6,901 nt of DNA from Microbacteriaceae bacterium (GTDB lineage: Bacteria; Actinomycetota; Actinomycetes; Actinomycetales; Microbacteriaceae), in the NCBI GenBank assembly GCA_030725885.1, contig JANRET010000049.1, forward strand, positions 1 through 6,901, read 5' to 3'. Shown here in pieces: positions 6,620 through 6,901 of the stretch; within the stretch, counting starts at the first letter, position 1, and every line of letters starts with the position of its first letter. A program made the translations under genes and the position numbers. The notes under the pieces are model-generated. The model was given only the letters and a program-made list of their open reading frames with translations. It made no database searches and was not told the DNA's origin.

Positions 6620-6901
6620 TTATAGGGCTGCCGACTGATTTCGCTCGGCGGTGTTGAATTCCGAGTTCTTGTTCGACACCATCTCTCGAATCTCGGCCTC
6701 GGTCATCGCGTCCGCCATCACCCGAAGCGCGGCGGGATACCCGGCGATTTGCTCGTACTGTTCGACTGGCACAATCGAATGGACCACGTCGTGGTCATAC
6801 ACGTGGACCAGATTGATGGACTGTGCGCCGTCGACCGCACTGAGAAGGACCGACTTGTCCGCCCCCATATCGACGGTGTAACAGGTTGCACTGGCGACAC
6901 C
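6620..6901 (-). CDS. unrecognised protein, C-terminal fragment
   Basis: The frame is open from the right edge to a TAA at 6620-6622, giving the last 93 residues of a protein that I do not recognise. An internal ATG at 6868 could start an 82-residue product, but the frame continues upstream through GVASATCYTVD without a stop, so the gene probably begins outside the window. ASA before Thr-Cys could be the end of a signal peptide, or the Cys could be an ordinary residue; too little is visible to tell. The visible part mixes short beta-like stretches (SVLLSAV, INLVHVYDHDVVHSIVPV) with an acidic alpha-helical section (ALRVMADAMTEAEIREMVS) and a polar tail, with no membrane segment. It has the same strand as the MMPL gene 72 bases downstream and may share its transcript. 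Confidence 0.6.
   Translation of the reverse strand, partial: GVASATCYTVDMGADKSVLLSAVDGAQSINLVHVYDHDVVHSIVPVEQYEQIAGYPAALRVMADAMTEAEIREMVSNKNSEFNTAERNQSAAL

Overview
This window looks like a chromosomal segment of a high-GC Gram-positive bacterium, most likely an actinomycete (Actinomycetota) of the Microbacteriaceae type. The basis is the actinobacterial gene order xerC – M23 peptidase-like gene – rpsB – tsf – pyrH, the 275-residue EF-Ts, the 310-residue ribosomal protein S2 with an Ala/Glu/Pro-rich tail, and a base composition of roughly 60% GC judged by eye. The genus is inferred from recalled family features; no search was run.

Right to left, most genes lie on the minus strand. The C-terminal part of an unrecognised protein (6620-6901) enters from the right edge. 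After a 72-base gap carrying repeated CGTCAC elements comes a 712-residue MMPL/RND-type membrane transporter (4409-6547). It is followed after 24 bases by a complete XerC-type tyrosine recombinase (3473-4384). A small secreted M23 (LytM) domain protein lies on the plus strand (2979-3488), and its 3' end overlaps that of the recombinase by 16 bases. A 236-base divergent intergenic region separates it from rpsB (1810-2742), which is followed by tsf (962-1789) and pyrH (162-866). Between tsf and pyrH is a strong 16-bp hairpin that pairs best in the sense RNA. At the left edge, immediately after pyrH, the start of an EamA/DMT-type permease gene runs out of the window, where frr is usually found.

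Functionally the core is housekeeping: ribosomal protein S2 and EF-Ts for translation, UMP kinase for pyrimidine nucleotides, and XerC for chromosome dimer resolution. The M23-like protein keeps the zinc ligands but seems to lack the catalytic histidines. The transporter and the two edge genes look like lineage-specific additions to a conserved cluster.

I found no sign of a mobile element, CRISPR array, phage, toxin-antitoxin or defence system, and no convincing new system. The points worth a second look are the tsf-pyrH hairpin, the degenerate M23 active site, the Asn in the first proton-relay motif of the transporter, the repeated elements upstream of that transporter, and the unclear start of the permease downstream of pyrH.
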